47,747 nt of DNA from Halorubrum halophilum (lineage in GTDB: Archaea > Halobacteriota > Halobacteria > Halobacteriales > Haloferacaceae): NCBI RefSeq assembly GCF_000739595.1, contig NZ_BBJP01000034.1, forward strand, positions 1 through 47,747, written 5' to 3'. A program made the position numbers and the translations under genes. Below are positions 32,948 through 41,348 of this stretch, piece after piece. Position 1 is the stretch's first letter, and the number at the start of each line of letters is the position of its first letter. The notes beneath the pieces were generated by a model, which was not told where the DNA came from, ran no database searches, and was given only the letters and a program-made list of their open reading frames with translations.

Positions 32948-33401
32948 TCTGAAGGCGCAGAAACGGCTCGCAGCGGACGAGCTGGACGTCGGCAAGGGCC
33001 GCGTCTGGCTCGACCCCGAGGCACAGGAGGAGATCGAGGACGCCATCACGCGAGAGGACGTCCGCGAACTCATCGAACAGGGCACCATCCGCGCGAAAGA
33101 CGCGAAGACGAACTCCCGCGGGCAGGCCCGTGAGCGCGCGGAGAAGCGCTCGTACGGACATCAGTCCGGCGCCGGGACCCGGAAGGGGAAGGCCGGCGCG
33201 CGACAGAACACGAAGGACGACTGGAAGGCGCGGATCCGCGCGATGCGGGCCCGCCTGAAGGAGCTTCGAGACGACGAGGACGTGCTCGACGCCAGCGAGT
33301 ACCGCACGCTCTACAACAAGGCGAGCGGTGGCGAGTTCGAGGACGTCGCGCGACTGGAGGCGTACATCCAGACGCAGTACGGTTACGAGGTGACGGACTA
33401 A
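32940..33401 (+). CDS. rpl19e: Large-subunit ribosomal protein L19e (eL19)
   Basis: A 153-aa archaeal/eukaryotic protein that forms an inter-subunit bridge. It starts [26 protein letters not shown] and carries the basic extension [32 protein letters not shown] lies about 10 nt upstream within L32e. Its stop codon shares one base with the L18 start. Confidence 0.97.
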   Translation: MSDLKAQKRLAADELDVGKGRVWLDPEAQEEIEDAITREDVRELIEQGTIRAKDAKTNSRGQARERAEKRSYGHQSGAGTRKGKAGARQNTKDDWKARIRAMRARLKELRDDEDVLDASEYRTLYNKASGGEFEDVARLEAYIQTQYGYEVTD

Positions 33402-33958
33402 TGGCGACAGGACCACGATACAAGGTGCCGATGCGGCGCCGCCGCGAGGTCCGGACGGATTACCATCAGAGGTTGCGCCTGCTGAAATCGGGCAAGCCTC
33501 GCCTGGTCGCTCGGGTGAGCAACGCTCACGTCAGGGCGCAGCTGGTGACTCCCGGATCCGACGGCGACGAGACCCACGCGGCCGCCTCCAGCGAGGAGCT
33601 CGGCGAGTACGGCTGGGACGCCCCCACGGGCAACCTCCCCAGCGCGTACCTCACCGGCTACCTCGCGGGCGCCCGCGCAGTCGACGCCGGCCTCGACGAG
33701 GCCGTCCTCGACATCGGGCTCAACACGGCGACGCCCGGCAACAAGACGTTCGCAGTACAGGAAGGAGCGATCGACGCCGGCCTCGAGATCCCGCACAACG
33801 ACGACGTGCTGGCCGACTGGTCGCGCACGCGCGGCGAGCACATCGCCGCGTACGCCGAGCAGCTCGACGAGCCGCTCTACAGCGGTGATTTCGACGCCGC
33901 CGACGTACCCGAGCACTTCGACGACGTGCTCGCGACAATCCAGGAGGACCATGAGTAG
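33401..33958 (+). CDS. rpl18: Large-subunit ribosomal protein L18 (uL18)
   Basis: A 185-aa 5S rRNA-binding protein of archaeal length (longer than the 115-aa bacterial type). The N-terminal [27 protein letters not shown] and the central [27 protein letters not shown] are diagnostic. The end of the gene overlaps the S5 start by 8 nt. Confidence 0.97.
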   Translation: MATGPRYKVPMRRRREVRTDYHQRLRLLKSGKPRLVARVSNAHVRAQLVTPGSDGDETHAAASSEELGEYGWDAPTGNLPSAYLTGYLAGARAVDAGLDEAVLDIGLNTATPGNKTFAVQEGAIDAGLEIPHNDDVLADWSRTRGEHIAAYAEQLDEPLYSGDFDAADVPEHFDDVLATIQEDHE

Positions 33959-34598
33959 ACACAACGACGGCTGGGAACCGCGGACGCGACTCGGCCGCAA
34001 GGTACAGGACGGGGAGATCTCGTCGATGGAACAGGCGCTCGACTCCGGCCTCCCGCTGAAGGAGGCCGAGATCGTCGACCAGCTCCTTCCGGGGCTCGAA
34101 GACGAGGTACTGGACATCAACATGGTCCAGCGCATGACCGACTCCGGCCGCCGCGTAAAGTTCCGCTGCGTGGTCGCCGTGGGCAACCGCGACGGCTACC
34201 TCGGCTACGCGCAGGCCCGAGACGATCAGGTCGGTGGCGCCATCCAGAAGGCGATCGACGTGGCGAAGCTGAACATCATCGAGGTCGACCGCGGCTCCGG
34301 GTCCTGGGAGGACCAGCCCGGCGGCACGAACTCCCTCACCCGCAAGGCCGAGGGGAAGGCCGGCTCCGTCACCGTCGAGATCCAGCCCGCCCCGCAGGGG
34401 CTCGGGCTGGCCGCGGCGGAGACGGTCCGGAACATCCTGGAGCTCGCCGGCGTCGAGGACGCCTGGACGAACTCCGACGGCAACACCCGCACGACCGTCA
34501 ACCTCGCGAAGGCGACGTTCAACGCCTTAGAGAACGCGGCGCAGTCCCGCACTCCGCAGCACGCGCGCGAAGTTCACTACGACGAGGTGAGCGAGTGA
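33951..34598 (+). CDS. rps5: Small-subunit ribosomal protein S5 (uS5)
   Basis: A 215-aa protein of the decoding region. The double-stranded RNA-binding-like domain is seen in [30 protein letters not shown] and the second domain in [36 protein letters not shown] lies 5 nt before the ATG at 33951. TGATG overlap with L30. Confidence 0.97.
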   Translation: MSRHNDGWEPRTRLGRKVQDGEISSMEQALDSGLPLKEAEIVDQLLPGLEDEVLDINMVQRMTDSGRRVKFRCVVAVGNRDGYLGYAQARDDQVGGAIQKAIDVAKLNIIEVDRGSGSWEDQPGGTNSLTRKAEGKAGSVTVEIQPAPQGLGLAAAETVRNILELAGVEDAWTNSDGNTRTTVNLAKATFNALENAAQSRTPQHAREVHYDEVSE

Positions 34599-35062
34599 TG
34601 CAAGCGATCGTGCAGCTCCGCGGCGACGTGAATCTCGAGTACGGCGTCGAGGACACCCTCGACATGCTGAACATCGGGCGCGTCAACCACGCGACGTTCG
34701 TCCCCGAGACGGACTCGTACCGCGGCATGATCACCAAGGTAAACGATGTCATCGCGTTCGGGGAACCGAGCGTCGACGCGGTCGCGCGGACCGTCGCGCG
34801 ACGCGGCGATCCCCTGGAGGGATCCGCCGACATCGACGACGAGTGGATCGACGACAACACCGACTACGCCGACCTCGAGGCGCTGGCCGAGGCGCTCGTC
34901 GACGAGGAGACGACCCTGCGCGAGCAGGGCCTCTCGCCGACGCTCCGGCTCCACGCCCCCCGCGGCGGTCACGAGGGCATCAAACACCCCGTGATCGAGG
35001 GCGGCGAACTCGGAAAACACAGCACCGAGGAGATCGACAGTCTCCTGGAGGCGATGCGATGA
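34598..35062 (+). CDS. rpl30: Large-subunit ribosomal protein L30 (uL30)
   Basis: A 154-aa archaeal-length L30 (bacterial ones are about 60 aa). It starts [35 protein letters not shown] and ends with the archaeal extension LRLHAPRGGHEGIKHPVIEGGELGKH. The ATG overlaps the S5 TGA; a GTG 3 nt earlier is less likely. ATGA overlap with L15. Confidence 0.97.
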   Translation: MQAIVQLRGDVNLEYGVEDTLDMLNIGRVNHATFVPETDSYRGMITKVNDVIAFGEPSVDAVARTVARRGDPLEGSADIDDEWIDDNTDYADLEALAEALVDEETTLREQGLSPTLRLHAPRGGHEGIKHPVIEGGELGKHSTEEIDSLLEAMR

Positions 35063-35556
35063 CGAGCAAGAAACGTCGACAGCGCGGGTCTCGGACGCAC
35101 GGCGGCGGAACGCACAAGAACCGGCGCGGTGCCGGTCACCGCGGCGGCCGCGGCGCGGCCGGCCGCGCGAAACACGAGTTCCACAACTACGGTCCGCTCG
35201 GCAAGTACGGCTTCAAGCGGCCCGAGAGCGCACAGACCGAGGTCCTCGAGGTCAAGGTCCAGAAGCTCGACGAGGACGCGGCGGTGTACGCCGCGGATGA
35301 CCTCGCCGAGGAGGACGGCGACGCGTACGTCATCGACGCGCGCGACGTCGTCGAGGACGGCCACGAGGCCGACGTCGTGAAGGTGCTCGGCGGCGGGCAG
35401 GTCCGCCGCGAGCTCCGCGTCACCGCCGACGCGTTCACGGCGGGCGCGGTCGAACTCATCGAGGAGGCCGGCGGCGAGGCGACGCTCTCCGAGCGCGCCG
35501 AGGAGGCCGCTGACGAACCGGAAAGCACTTCCGACGACGAGGACGACGAGGCGTAA
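35059..35556 (+). CDS. rpl15: Large-subunit ribosomal protein L15 (uL15)
   Basis: A 165-aa protein. The glycine/arginine-rich N-terminus MTSKKRRQRGSRTHGGG is the rRNA-penetrating tail; VVKVLGGGQVRRELRVTADAFTAGAVELIEEAGG is the conserved globular end. It finishes in an acidic tail. The start at 35059 overlaps the L30 stop as ATGA, which fixes it despite the open frame upstream. SecY follows after 3 nt. Confidence 0.96.
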   Translation: MTSKKRRQRGSRTHGGGTHKNRRGAGHRGGRGAAGRAKHEFHNYGPLGKYGFKRPESAQTEVLEVKVQKLDEDAAVYAADDLAEEDGDAYVIDARDVVEDGHEADVVKVLGGGQVRRELRVTADAFTAGAVELIEEAGGEATLSERAEEAADEPESTSDDEDDEA

Positions 35557-35559
35557 CCA

Positions 35560-37038
35560 ATGAGTTGGAAGGAGGTCGCCGAACCGGTGCTCACGCGGAT
35601 GCCCGTCGTGGAGCGGCCCGCGGGTCACGTTCCGTTCAAGCGGAAGCTCATGTGGACGGCCGGCATCCTGGTCGTCTACTTCTTCCTGACCAACATCAAC
35701 CCGTTCGGGTTGGCGGTGGGTCAGGGGTCTGACTTCTTCGGGCAGTTCCGGTCGGTGCTCGCCGGTTCGTCCGGCTCGCTGTTACAGGTCGGTATCGGAC
35801 CGATCGTCACGGCGTCCATCGTCCTTCAGCTGTTGGGCGGTGCGAACCTGCTGGGGCTTGACACCGACGATCCGCGGGACCAAGTCCTGTACCAGGGCCT
35901 CCAGAAGCTGCTGGTGGTCATCGTCACCGCCTTGACGGCGGCTCCGATGGTGTTCACCGGCGAGTTCCTCCCCGAGGATCCGGCCGTCGGACAGGCGCTC
36001 GGCATCGGTGCGTTCGGCGTCGAAGCGCTGATCTTCGTACAGATCTTCATCGGCGGCGTCCTCCTTCTGTTCATGGACGAGATCGTGAGCAAGTGGGGCG
36101 TCGGCTCCGGTGTCGGACTGTTCATCATCGCGGCCGTGAGTCAGCAGATCGTCGGCGGGTTCTTCAGCTTCTCGGCGCTCGGCGCGTCCGGGTTCTTCGC
36201 GAGCTGGTACGGCATCATCGTCGGTGACGTGCCGGTGTCGCTGTCGCCGTTCACGGCGGAGGGGCTCCAGAACCTGCTGTTCGATCCCGGGAACATCTTG
36301 GCGCTTTTCACCACGCTGTTCATCTTCGGGATCGTCGTGTACGCGGAGTCGGTTCGCGTCGAGATCCCGCTGTCGCACGCGCGGGTGAAGGGCGCTCGCG
36401 GACGCTTCCCGGTGAAGCTCATCTACGCGTCCGTCCTGCCGATGATTCTCGTTCGCGCGCTGCAGGCGAACATCCAGTTCCTCGGGCAGCTCCTCTCCTC
36501 GCAGTGGGCGGGGATGCCGAGCTGGCTCGGCGTCTACAGCAATCAGGGGCAGCCCATCTCCGGGCTGTTCTACTACCTGAACCCGATCCAGCGCCGAACC
36601 GACTGGATGTGGTTCCTCGGTGAGATTCCGGCGTCGGTCGAACCGTGGATGATCGCGGTCCGGCTGGCGATCGATCTCACGTTCATGGTCGTCGGCGGCG
36701 CGATCTTCGCCATCTTCTGGGTCGAGACCACCGGGATGGGCCCGGAGGCGACGGCGGAGCAGATCCAGAACTCGGGGATGCAGATCCCCGGCTTCCGCCG
36801 GAATCCGCAGGTCGTCGAGAAGGTCATGGAGCGGTACATCCCGCAGGTGACCGTCATCGGCGGCGCCCTCGTCGGGCTGCTCGCCGTCATGGCGAACCTG
36901 CTCGGCACCATCGGCCAGGTCTCCGGAACCGGGCTGCTGCTCGCGGTCTCCATCACGTACAAGCTGTACGAGGAGATCGCGGAAGAGCAGCTGATGGAGA
37001 TGCACCCGATGATGCGCCAGATGTTCGGGAACGAGTGA
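35560..37038 (+). CDS. secY: Protein translocase subunit SecY (Sec61 alpha)
   Basis: A 492-aa, ten-helix membrane channel through which unfolded proteins are exported or inserted. The N-terminal helix and plug (EPVLTRMPVVERPAGHVPFKRKLMWT) and the conserved cytoplasmic loop RVEIPLSHARVKGARGRFPVKLIYASVLPMI, which docks the ribosome, are present. It is slightly longer than other archaeal SecY (about 435-480). It is the last gene of the ribosomal operon; the adenylate kinase gene often found next in archaea is missing, replaced by an accessory island. Confidence 0.98.
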   Translation: MSWKEVAEPVLTRMPVVERPAGHVPFKRKLMWTAGILVVYFFLTNINPFGLAVGQGSDFFGQFRSVLAGSSGSLLQVGIGPIVTASIVLQLLGGANLLGLDTDDPRDQVLYQGLQKLLVVIVTALTAAPMVFTGEFLPEDPAVGQALGIGAFGVEALIFVQIFIGGVLLLFMDEIVSKWGVGSGVGLFIIAAVSQQIVGGFFSFSALGASGFFASWYGIIVGDVPVSLSPFTAEGLQNLLFDPGNILALFTTLFIFGIVVYAESVRVEIPLSHARVKGARGRFPVKLIYASVLPMILVRALQANIQFLGQLLSSQWAGMPSWLGVYSNQGQPISGLFYYLNPIQRRTDWMWFLGEIPASVEPWMIAVRLAIDLTFMVVGGAIFAIFWVETTGMGPEATAEQIQNSGMQIPGFRRNPQVVEKVMERYIPQVTVIGGALVGLLAVMANLLGTIGQVSGTGLLLAVSITYKLYEEIAEEQLMEMHPMMRQMFGNE

Positions 37039-37046
37039 GAACGACT

Positions 37047-37070
37047 CTAGAACGCAAACGAGCGTTCTAG
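37047..37070 (+). terminator. Putative stem-loop terminator of the ribosomal/secY operon
   Basis: CTAGAACGC-AAACGA-GCGTTCTAG is a perfect 9-bp stem with a 6-nt loop, starting 8 nt after the secY stop. Archaeal termination usually needs a T-tract rather than a hairpin, and only short T runs follow (TTCTTAC, GTTTATT), so the role may be RNA processing. It also marks the boundary between core operon and island. Confidence 0.5.
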
Positions 37071-37122
37071 GCGTTCTTACGCTGTTTATTCGCGATTCAC
37101 ACCCAGTCGGTAGTAATGTACG

Positions 37123-37440
37123 TCACTGTGTCCATCGCCTCTCGGTAGGGAACGCTTCGATAACTCGCTGGATGATACGGTAGAGTTCGTGCGAGGGGAG
37201 CGACTGGTCGGGGACGTAGAACACCCCACTGTGAGCGTCTGCCGGCATCTGGACAAAGTCGTCGTCGCTGGTGATAATGAGACGCCCCTCTTGGACGGCG
37301 TATCGACGAATCGTGGTGTCCTCGACGCCTTCTCCCAATTCGCTCACGTCGACGACACGCTCTACGTCGTGGCCCGCTTTGTCGAGTCTGTCAGCCAGTG
37401 GAGCCGCGATGTTCTCGTCAAGCAGAAACGACACCTGCAT
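37123..37440 (-). CDS. DUF5615-family PIN-like toxin/RNase
   Basis: A 105-aa PIN-like protein. It starts MQVSFLLDENIAAPLADRL, with the first catalytic Asp/Glu pair (LDEN), then ITSDDDF with the second acidic cluster, the usual layout of DUF5615 toxins. It ends QRVIEAFPTERR. The ATG at 37440 lies within the stop of the upstream DUF433 gene (TGATG), so the pair is one transcription unit in the antitoxin-toxin order. The predicted role is an RNase neutralised by the partner (inferred from the family pairing). It faces the end of secY. Confidence 0.87.
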   Translation of the reverse strand: MQVSFLLDENIAAPLADRLDKAGHDVERVVDVSELGEGVEDTTIRRYAVQEGRLIITSDDDFVQMPADAHSGVFYVPDQSLPSHELYRIIQRVIEAFPTERRWTQ

Positions 37441-37748
37441 CACGACGATCCCGACAGATCCTCGGGGCCAGTGATGATGCTCGGGTCGTCTTTTGCGGCT
37501 TCGTGAATCTCTCGACGGCGTTCTTCCACCGCTCGCATCTCTTCGGGGTGGTCGTGATAGTACGCCAGTGCGTGGTAGATGTCCGACGGAGTGAGGTCAA
37601 AGCGGTCCGCAACCGTCCGTGCGTCGAGGTCGCGCTCTTCCACCAGCGCGTGGATGTGGTTCACAGTGATTCGCCGATCCCGAATGTGGGGCTCGTCGTG
37701 AATATCCGACTCGTCACCTGAGACGACGGTGTTCACCCGCTTCGACAT
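37440..37748 (-). CDS. DUF433 antitoxin (winged helix-like)
   Basis: A 102-aa DUF433 protein. The core DEPHIRDRRITVNHIHALVEERDLDARTVADRFDLTPSDIYHALAYYHDHPEEM contains the family's G/D-x-R-I-x-V strand and helix-turn-helix; the C-terminal charged helix (EERRREIHEAAKDDPSII) would bind the toxin. I chose the ATG at 37748; in-frame ATGs at 37763 and 37802 are possible. The gene is coupled to the DUF5615 toxin and probably represses the pair. Confidence 0.86.
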   Translation of the reverse strand: MSKRVNTVVSGDESDIHDEPHIRDRRITVNHIHALVEERDLDARTVADRFDLTPSDIYHALAYYHDHPEEMRAVEERRREIHEAAKDDPSIITGPEDLSGSS

Positions 37749-37822
37749 AGTGTCGAATCTCATCGCAGTGACCTTCAGTCTTTGCCGGTTCAGCAGACCC
37801 ACTCCTTTCGGTTCTCAGCCTC

Positions 37823-38107
37823 ATGGAACCGCGGAGTGGTCCGAGCAAACCGCAACGCTTCGAGTGGGACCGAATCGACGCCGTCGAGAATCGGGTCGGC
37901 TCCCGGCCGACCGTGACGGCTCCCGACGCCGTCGACACGATGGCGGCGAACCGCCTCCGATCGGAGACGCTGTCGGACCCCACGGACGCGCTGCTCCGCT
38001 CGGCGGCCGCCGCCGCCGACGCGACCCTCGTCTCGTTCGATTCCGAACCGGTCGAGCGCGGTGCGGAACTCCCCCGACAACTGCTCGACGGGGGCGAGCG
38101 AATCGGA
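37823..38107 (+). pseudogene. PIN-domain nuclease fragment (C-terminal part)
   Basis: A GC-rich island of codons on the plus strand reads ...ERIDAVE-like, DTMAANRLRSETLSDPTDALL and DATLVSFDSEPVERGAELPRQLL. This matches the last third of VapC-like PIN domains, where D-A-L-L and T-L-V-S-F-D-S carry the second acidic pair. The N-terminal half with the first Asp is missing, and the reading frame then runs without a stop into the sugar transferase frame. Probably a decayed toxin gene; similarity is from memory. Confidence 0.5.
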
Positions 38108-38194
38108 TGCTCGATCACACTTGTCATTGTGTCCCAACAGCTCACCGGTGGGAGAATGCCAACAGAACGCTGCTGTCACCGACATCGCAGTCCA

Positions 38195-38204
38195 TTTATA
38201 TATA
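38195..38204 (+). promoter_or_regulatory. TATA box for the sugar phosphotransferase
   Basis: TTTATATATA centred about 26 nt upstream of the ATG at 38225 is a near-consensus archaeal TATA element. Its spacing predicts a leaderless mRNA and argues that translation starts at 38225, not at the upstream in-frame ATG at 37823. Confidence 0.7.
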
Positions 38205-38224
38205 GTCCACCTTACGTACGGTTA

Positions 38225-39628
38225 ATGCTCTCCGGGTGGCAGTATCGGCTGCGAAGCGTCGGTGGTGTCGCAGCCATTACTGCGTTTGCCGTTGCGATTG
38301 TCAATAGCTCTGTGTCACACACCCTTCTCACACAACTTCCGGTGGTTGGTCGACTCACCGCAGATGCACCGATGGGGGCCGAACTGGTGTTTGAGATGGC
38401 GACGACAGTCGTCATCGTTACGGGAGCGTTTCTCCCGTTGTACAAGCCACGGCCGCGACGCATTCTCGATACGGTGGCGCTCAGCCAAAAGCGGGTCATG
38501 GTCGCGATGCTGACGCTCGCCGCAATCGGATACTTTGATTACACGTACCGACTCCCGAGGACGACGCTTATCGCGATCACGCCGTTGTTGCTCGTTATGC
38601 TGCCCGCGTGGTTCGTGTGGATCCGGCGTCGACCGAACGGTGACGCCGAGCGGGCGCTCATCGTAGGGGATGATCCGGCTGCGATCGAGGGACTTGCCGC
38701 CGATATCGACATGCCGCTCATCGGATATCTCTGTCCGACGAGCGGCTTCATGACTGGTGTGTCGTCGCAGCCGGTGGCCGCTGTTGCAGACGGTGGCGTC
38801 CAACTGAACGGGCTTGAGCGGCTGGGCGGCCTCTCGCGTATCGAAGATGTCCTGGTCGAGTACGACATCGATACCGCCGTGTTAGCTTTTGAACACACGG
38901 ATCGTGCCGAGTTCTTTGGCGCACTCGATGCGTGTTACGAACACGGCGTCGACGTGCTTGTCCACCGTGATCATGCCGATAGGGTGTTGACTGCCGACAG
39001 TGATGCTGGCACGCTCGTGACCGTTGATGTCGAGCCGTGGGACATCCAAGACCACATGCTCAAGCGCAGCTTTGACGTTGTGTTCTCGCTGGTTGGATTA
39101 GTGGTGTTGAGTCCCGTTATCTGTGCAATTGCGGTGGCGATCAAACTGGATGATGGAGGATCGATCTTGTACAGCCAAGAGCGCACCGCTGTGTTCGGCG
39201 AGACGTTTGAGGTGTTCAAGTTTCGGTCGATGGTTCCCGAGGGTGAGTCCATCGAGCCGGTTGATGACGAGGTAAATGACCGGATCACACGTGTCGGGCG
39301 TGTGTTGCGACAGACGCACCTCGACGAAATTCCACAGCTGTGGTCGATTCTCGTCGGCGACATGAGCGTCGTCGGCCCTCGAGCCGTGTGGACTGAAGAA
39401 GAGTCGTTGTTGGAAGCGCAAGAACAGTCGTGGCGCAAGCGATGGTTCGTCAAGCCGGGGCTCACCGGGCTTGCACAGGTAAATGATGCGAAAAGTACGG
39501 ACCCCGAAGAGAAGTTACGCTACGATCTGCAGTACGTCAAACAGCAGTCGTTTACGTACGACCTGAAGCTTGTTGTTCGCCAAATTTGGAAGGTTGGACT
39601 TGACGTTGTAGTGACTATTTGTAGGTAA
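38225..39628 (+). CDS. Polyprenyl glycosylphosphotransferase (WbaP/sugar transferase family)
   Basis: A 467-aa integral membrane enzyme. Four to five N-terminal helices (residues about 10-135) precede a nucleotide-binding-like domain (GDAERALIVGDDPAAIEGL). The catalytic bacterial sugar transferase domain starts at about residue 275 (KRSFDVVFSLVGLVVLSPV), with YSQERTAVFGETFEVFKFRSM, LDEIPQLWSILVGDMSVVGPRAV and KPGLTGLAQVN. It transfers a sugar phosphate to a polyprenyl/dolichyl phosphate, the first step of a surface glycan. GC3 bias is clearly weaker than in the ribosomal genes, suggesting transfer. No glycosyltransferases are adjacent. Confidence 0.92.
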   Translation: MLSGWQYRLRSVGGVAAITAFAVAIVNSSVSHTLLTQLPVVGRLTADAPMGAELVFEMATTVVIVTGAFLPLYKPRPRRILDTVALSQKRVMVAMLTLAAIGYFDYTYRLPRTTLIAITPLLLVMLPAWFVWIRRRPNGDAERALIVGDDPAAIEGLAADIDMPLIGYLCPTSGFMTGVSSQPVAAVADGGVQLNGLERLGGLSRIEDVLVEYDIDTAVLAFEHTDRAEFFGALDACYEHGVDVLVHRDHADRVLTADSDAGTLVTVDVEPWDIQDHMLKRSFDVVFSLVGLVVLSPVICAIAVAIKLDDGGSILYSQERTAVFGETFEVFKFRSMVPEGESIEPVDDEVNDRITRVGRVLRQTHLDEIPQLWSILVGDMSVVGPRAVWTEEESLLEAQEQSWRKRWFVKPGLTGLAQVNDAKSTDPEEKLRYDLQYVKQQSFTYDLKLVVRQIWKVGLDVVVTICR

Positions 39629-39870
39629 CTATCGTTGAGCTATCGCCGACCCTATCGGCTTGCAACTTGTCTCTGTTCATACTGAAAGCACTGTTCGAAT
39701 GTTTACGCCGGTGAATCCTGTGTACTCCACAGAAAGCATTTATTCTGCCTCTCGGTACATTCGGACATGAACCCCCGAGCATTGGTCGGAAAGACACACA
39801 CTCGGTGAGACGGTCCGTGAGACCGCCCTTCCAGGACCGTAGCGGGCTGTACTCCGGTGTGTGCCAACTC
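39629..39870. other. Short AT-richer intergenic stretch
   Basis: Between the sugar transferase and the small coiled-coil gene I see no gene. A 13-codon ATG frame at 39768 is too short to support. Confidence 0.4.
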
Positions 39871-40122
39871 ATGAACGACGCCGAACTCCTCCGTCGAGAA
39901 CTGCGCAGCGCTCGCGAAGAACTCGTCCGCAAACGCACACGACAGTCGGATGACCTGCCAGCATCGAATAGTCACCTTCCGTTGATGCCGGAGCGAGACG
40001 AGGCGTTCCTTCGTCTTGCTCTGATGAGCGTCGAAGGCCTCGAAACGCATATCGCTCGACTCGAACGCGATCTCGCCGACCTCGAAGACGGTATCGACCG
40101 CCCGGATGCGGAGTTCGAATGA
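39871..40122 (+). CDS. Small coiled-coil protein of unknown function
   Basis: An 83-aa charged protein with two helical heptad regions (ELLRRELRSAREELVRKRTRQ and SVEGLETHIARLERDLADLEDGI) separated by a short loop, so an antiparallel helical hairpin or coiled coil is likely. I start at the ATG at 39871 because upstream codons show no bias. The next gene begins 15 nt downstream, so the two are probably co-transcribed. No known family. Confidence 0.6.
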   Translation: MNDAELLRRELRSAREELVRKRTRQSDDLPASNSHLPLMPERDEAFLRLALMSVEGLETHIARLERDLADLEDGIDRPDAEFE

Positions 40123-40137
40123 GCGCGTCGAACACAG

Positions 40138-40407
40138 ATGAACCTCACTGGAAACACAATCTACCGACACGACGAACTCGGAGAAGTTCTCGTGCTCGGC
40201 GTCCACCACATCTTCGAAACGTACGATCCGGACTCGGCGGACGGGCGTCTTCGATCGAGAGTCGTCCGCTACACTGCGGAGTGGGACGATTACGGTCCGC
40301 TGCCCTCGAGTGTCCGTACCACGCCGGTCGATGAGTTTCGGACGGTTGTCGGCGACGCCGTTCGAACGTGGGAGAGGCTTGAGTGGCCACCGAACGGTGA
40401 TACCTGA
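40138..40407 (+). CDS. Small haloarchaeal protein of unknown function
   Basis: An 89-aa acidic protein (NTIYRHDELGEVLVLGVHHIFETYD ... RVVRYTAEWDDYGPLPSSVRTTPVDEF). The alternation of beta strands suggests a small beta barrel. I recall similar haloarchaeal proteins without function. It follows the coiled-coil gene by 15 nt and precedes a truncated RNA ligase gene by 27 nt on the same strand, possibly one former operon. Confidence 0.65.
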   Translation: MNLTGNTIYRHDELGEVLVLGVHHIFETYDPDSADGRLRSRVVRYTAEWDDYGPLPSSVRTTPVDEFRTVVGDAVRTWERLEWPPNGDT

Positions 40408-40434
40408 CCCTTCACACCATTCTCCCACTGACCG

Positions 40435-40638
40435 ATGAAAGTCTACCCCAAGATCCCACGATACGATCACCCCGTCGTCCCGGAGTCGTTCTTCGACGCC
40501 GAGGATTTGGTGGTCTTGGAGAAGTTCGACGGAAGCGCGTTCCGCTTTACGCTCTATGACGAGCGTCACGCGTCATCGTATCCCGATCCAGTCGTGAACG
40601 CCGCCGACCCGACGACGATCTGGCGGCATCTCTCGTAG
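40435..40638 (+). pseudogene. RNA ligase family protein, truncated after motif I
   Basis: The 67-codon frame starts MKVYPKIPRYDHPVVPESFF and reaches EKFDGSAFRF, the K-x-D-G nucleotidylation motif (motif I) of ATP-dependent RNA ligases of the Rnl type. It then stops at TAG about 30 residues later. Relatives are 200 aa or more, so motifs III-V are absent. Downstream codons in other frames show no recognisable ligase remainder. Without the rest it cannot ligate; it is a remnant, or possibly an inert peptide that could still fold. Confidence 0.7.
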
Positions 40639-40742
40639 GAATTCGTTTTCGTGTGTGGGTCACGCTTGGCGGTCTCACTCGACGATGTCTCGGTCGCCGG
40701 GACCGTTCGACAGTATCGCAGAGAGGGGGTACCTGTACCGAG

Positions 40743-41297
40743 TCAAGCGAGTGACTGACTCGCCTCATCGGTGTGTTTCCGCCGCTCGGGCGGTTGACCC
40801 TCGACGAGTGTCTTGGGATCCTCGCGGATCGTTTCGGCTTCGTCGTCGAATCCGGCCGTGGCGACCCCGGCTGAATGGAGTCCGAAGGCGTCTGTGGGAT
40901 GTCTGGACACGATCGTCCTCACCGTCGAGAGCCTTGAGAAGAAACGAGACGTATCGCTCCCGTTGGTCGGCAGTGTCCTCAAGCGTGCTCTCGTCGACCG
41001 TTGGTTCCCCTCGTGTGCGAGCCGGACCTCGAGGTGTGGATACGCCTCACGGAGGGTACGGACGACCGCTTGGTGGACGTAGCCGTCGTCATTCTCGAAG
41101 ATCGGGCGATACGCGTCAAACTGGTTGTCATGGATCCGGTACTACTCCGTGGCATCGAAATCCCCGAGCTGGCCGATCCCGTCATTCACGCGCTCGGTCT
41201 TGCCGGAGACAATCTCAGTCACGAGGTTGTCGAGATCGGGGCTCAAACGTACGATCATATCGCTTCCAGCGTACAGAAGATTCGGATACGTCGATCA
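40743..41297 (-). pseudogene. Decayed gene of unknown function (in-frame TAG)
   Basis: On the minus strand one frame reads YPNLLYAGSDMIVRLSPDL and then, after an in-frame TAG at 41142-41144, YRIHDNQFDAYRPIFENDDGYVHQAVVRTLREAYPHLEVRLAHEG, and continues to about 40743. Composition and codon use look like a haloarchaeal protein, but I do not recognise it. The TAG and the likely frameshift near 40980 mark it as a pseudogene. It lies downstream of the nucleotidyltransferase pseudogene on the same strand. Confidence 0.5.
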
Positions 41298-41348
41298 ACG
41301 ATGTGAGATCCGATCCGGAGGTGACTTCTCGACTCGGTGGTTCACGTA

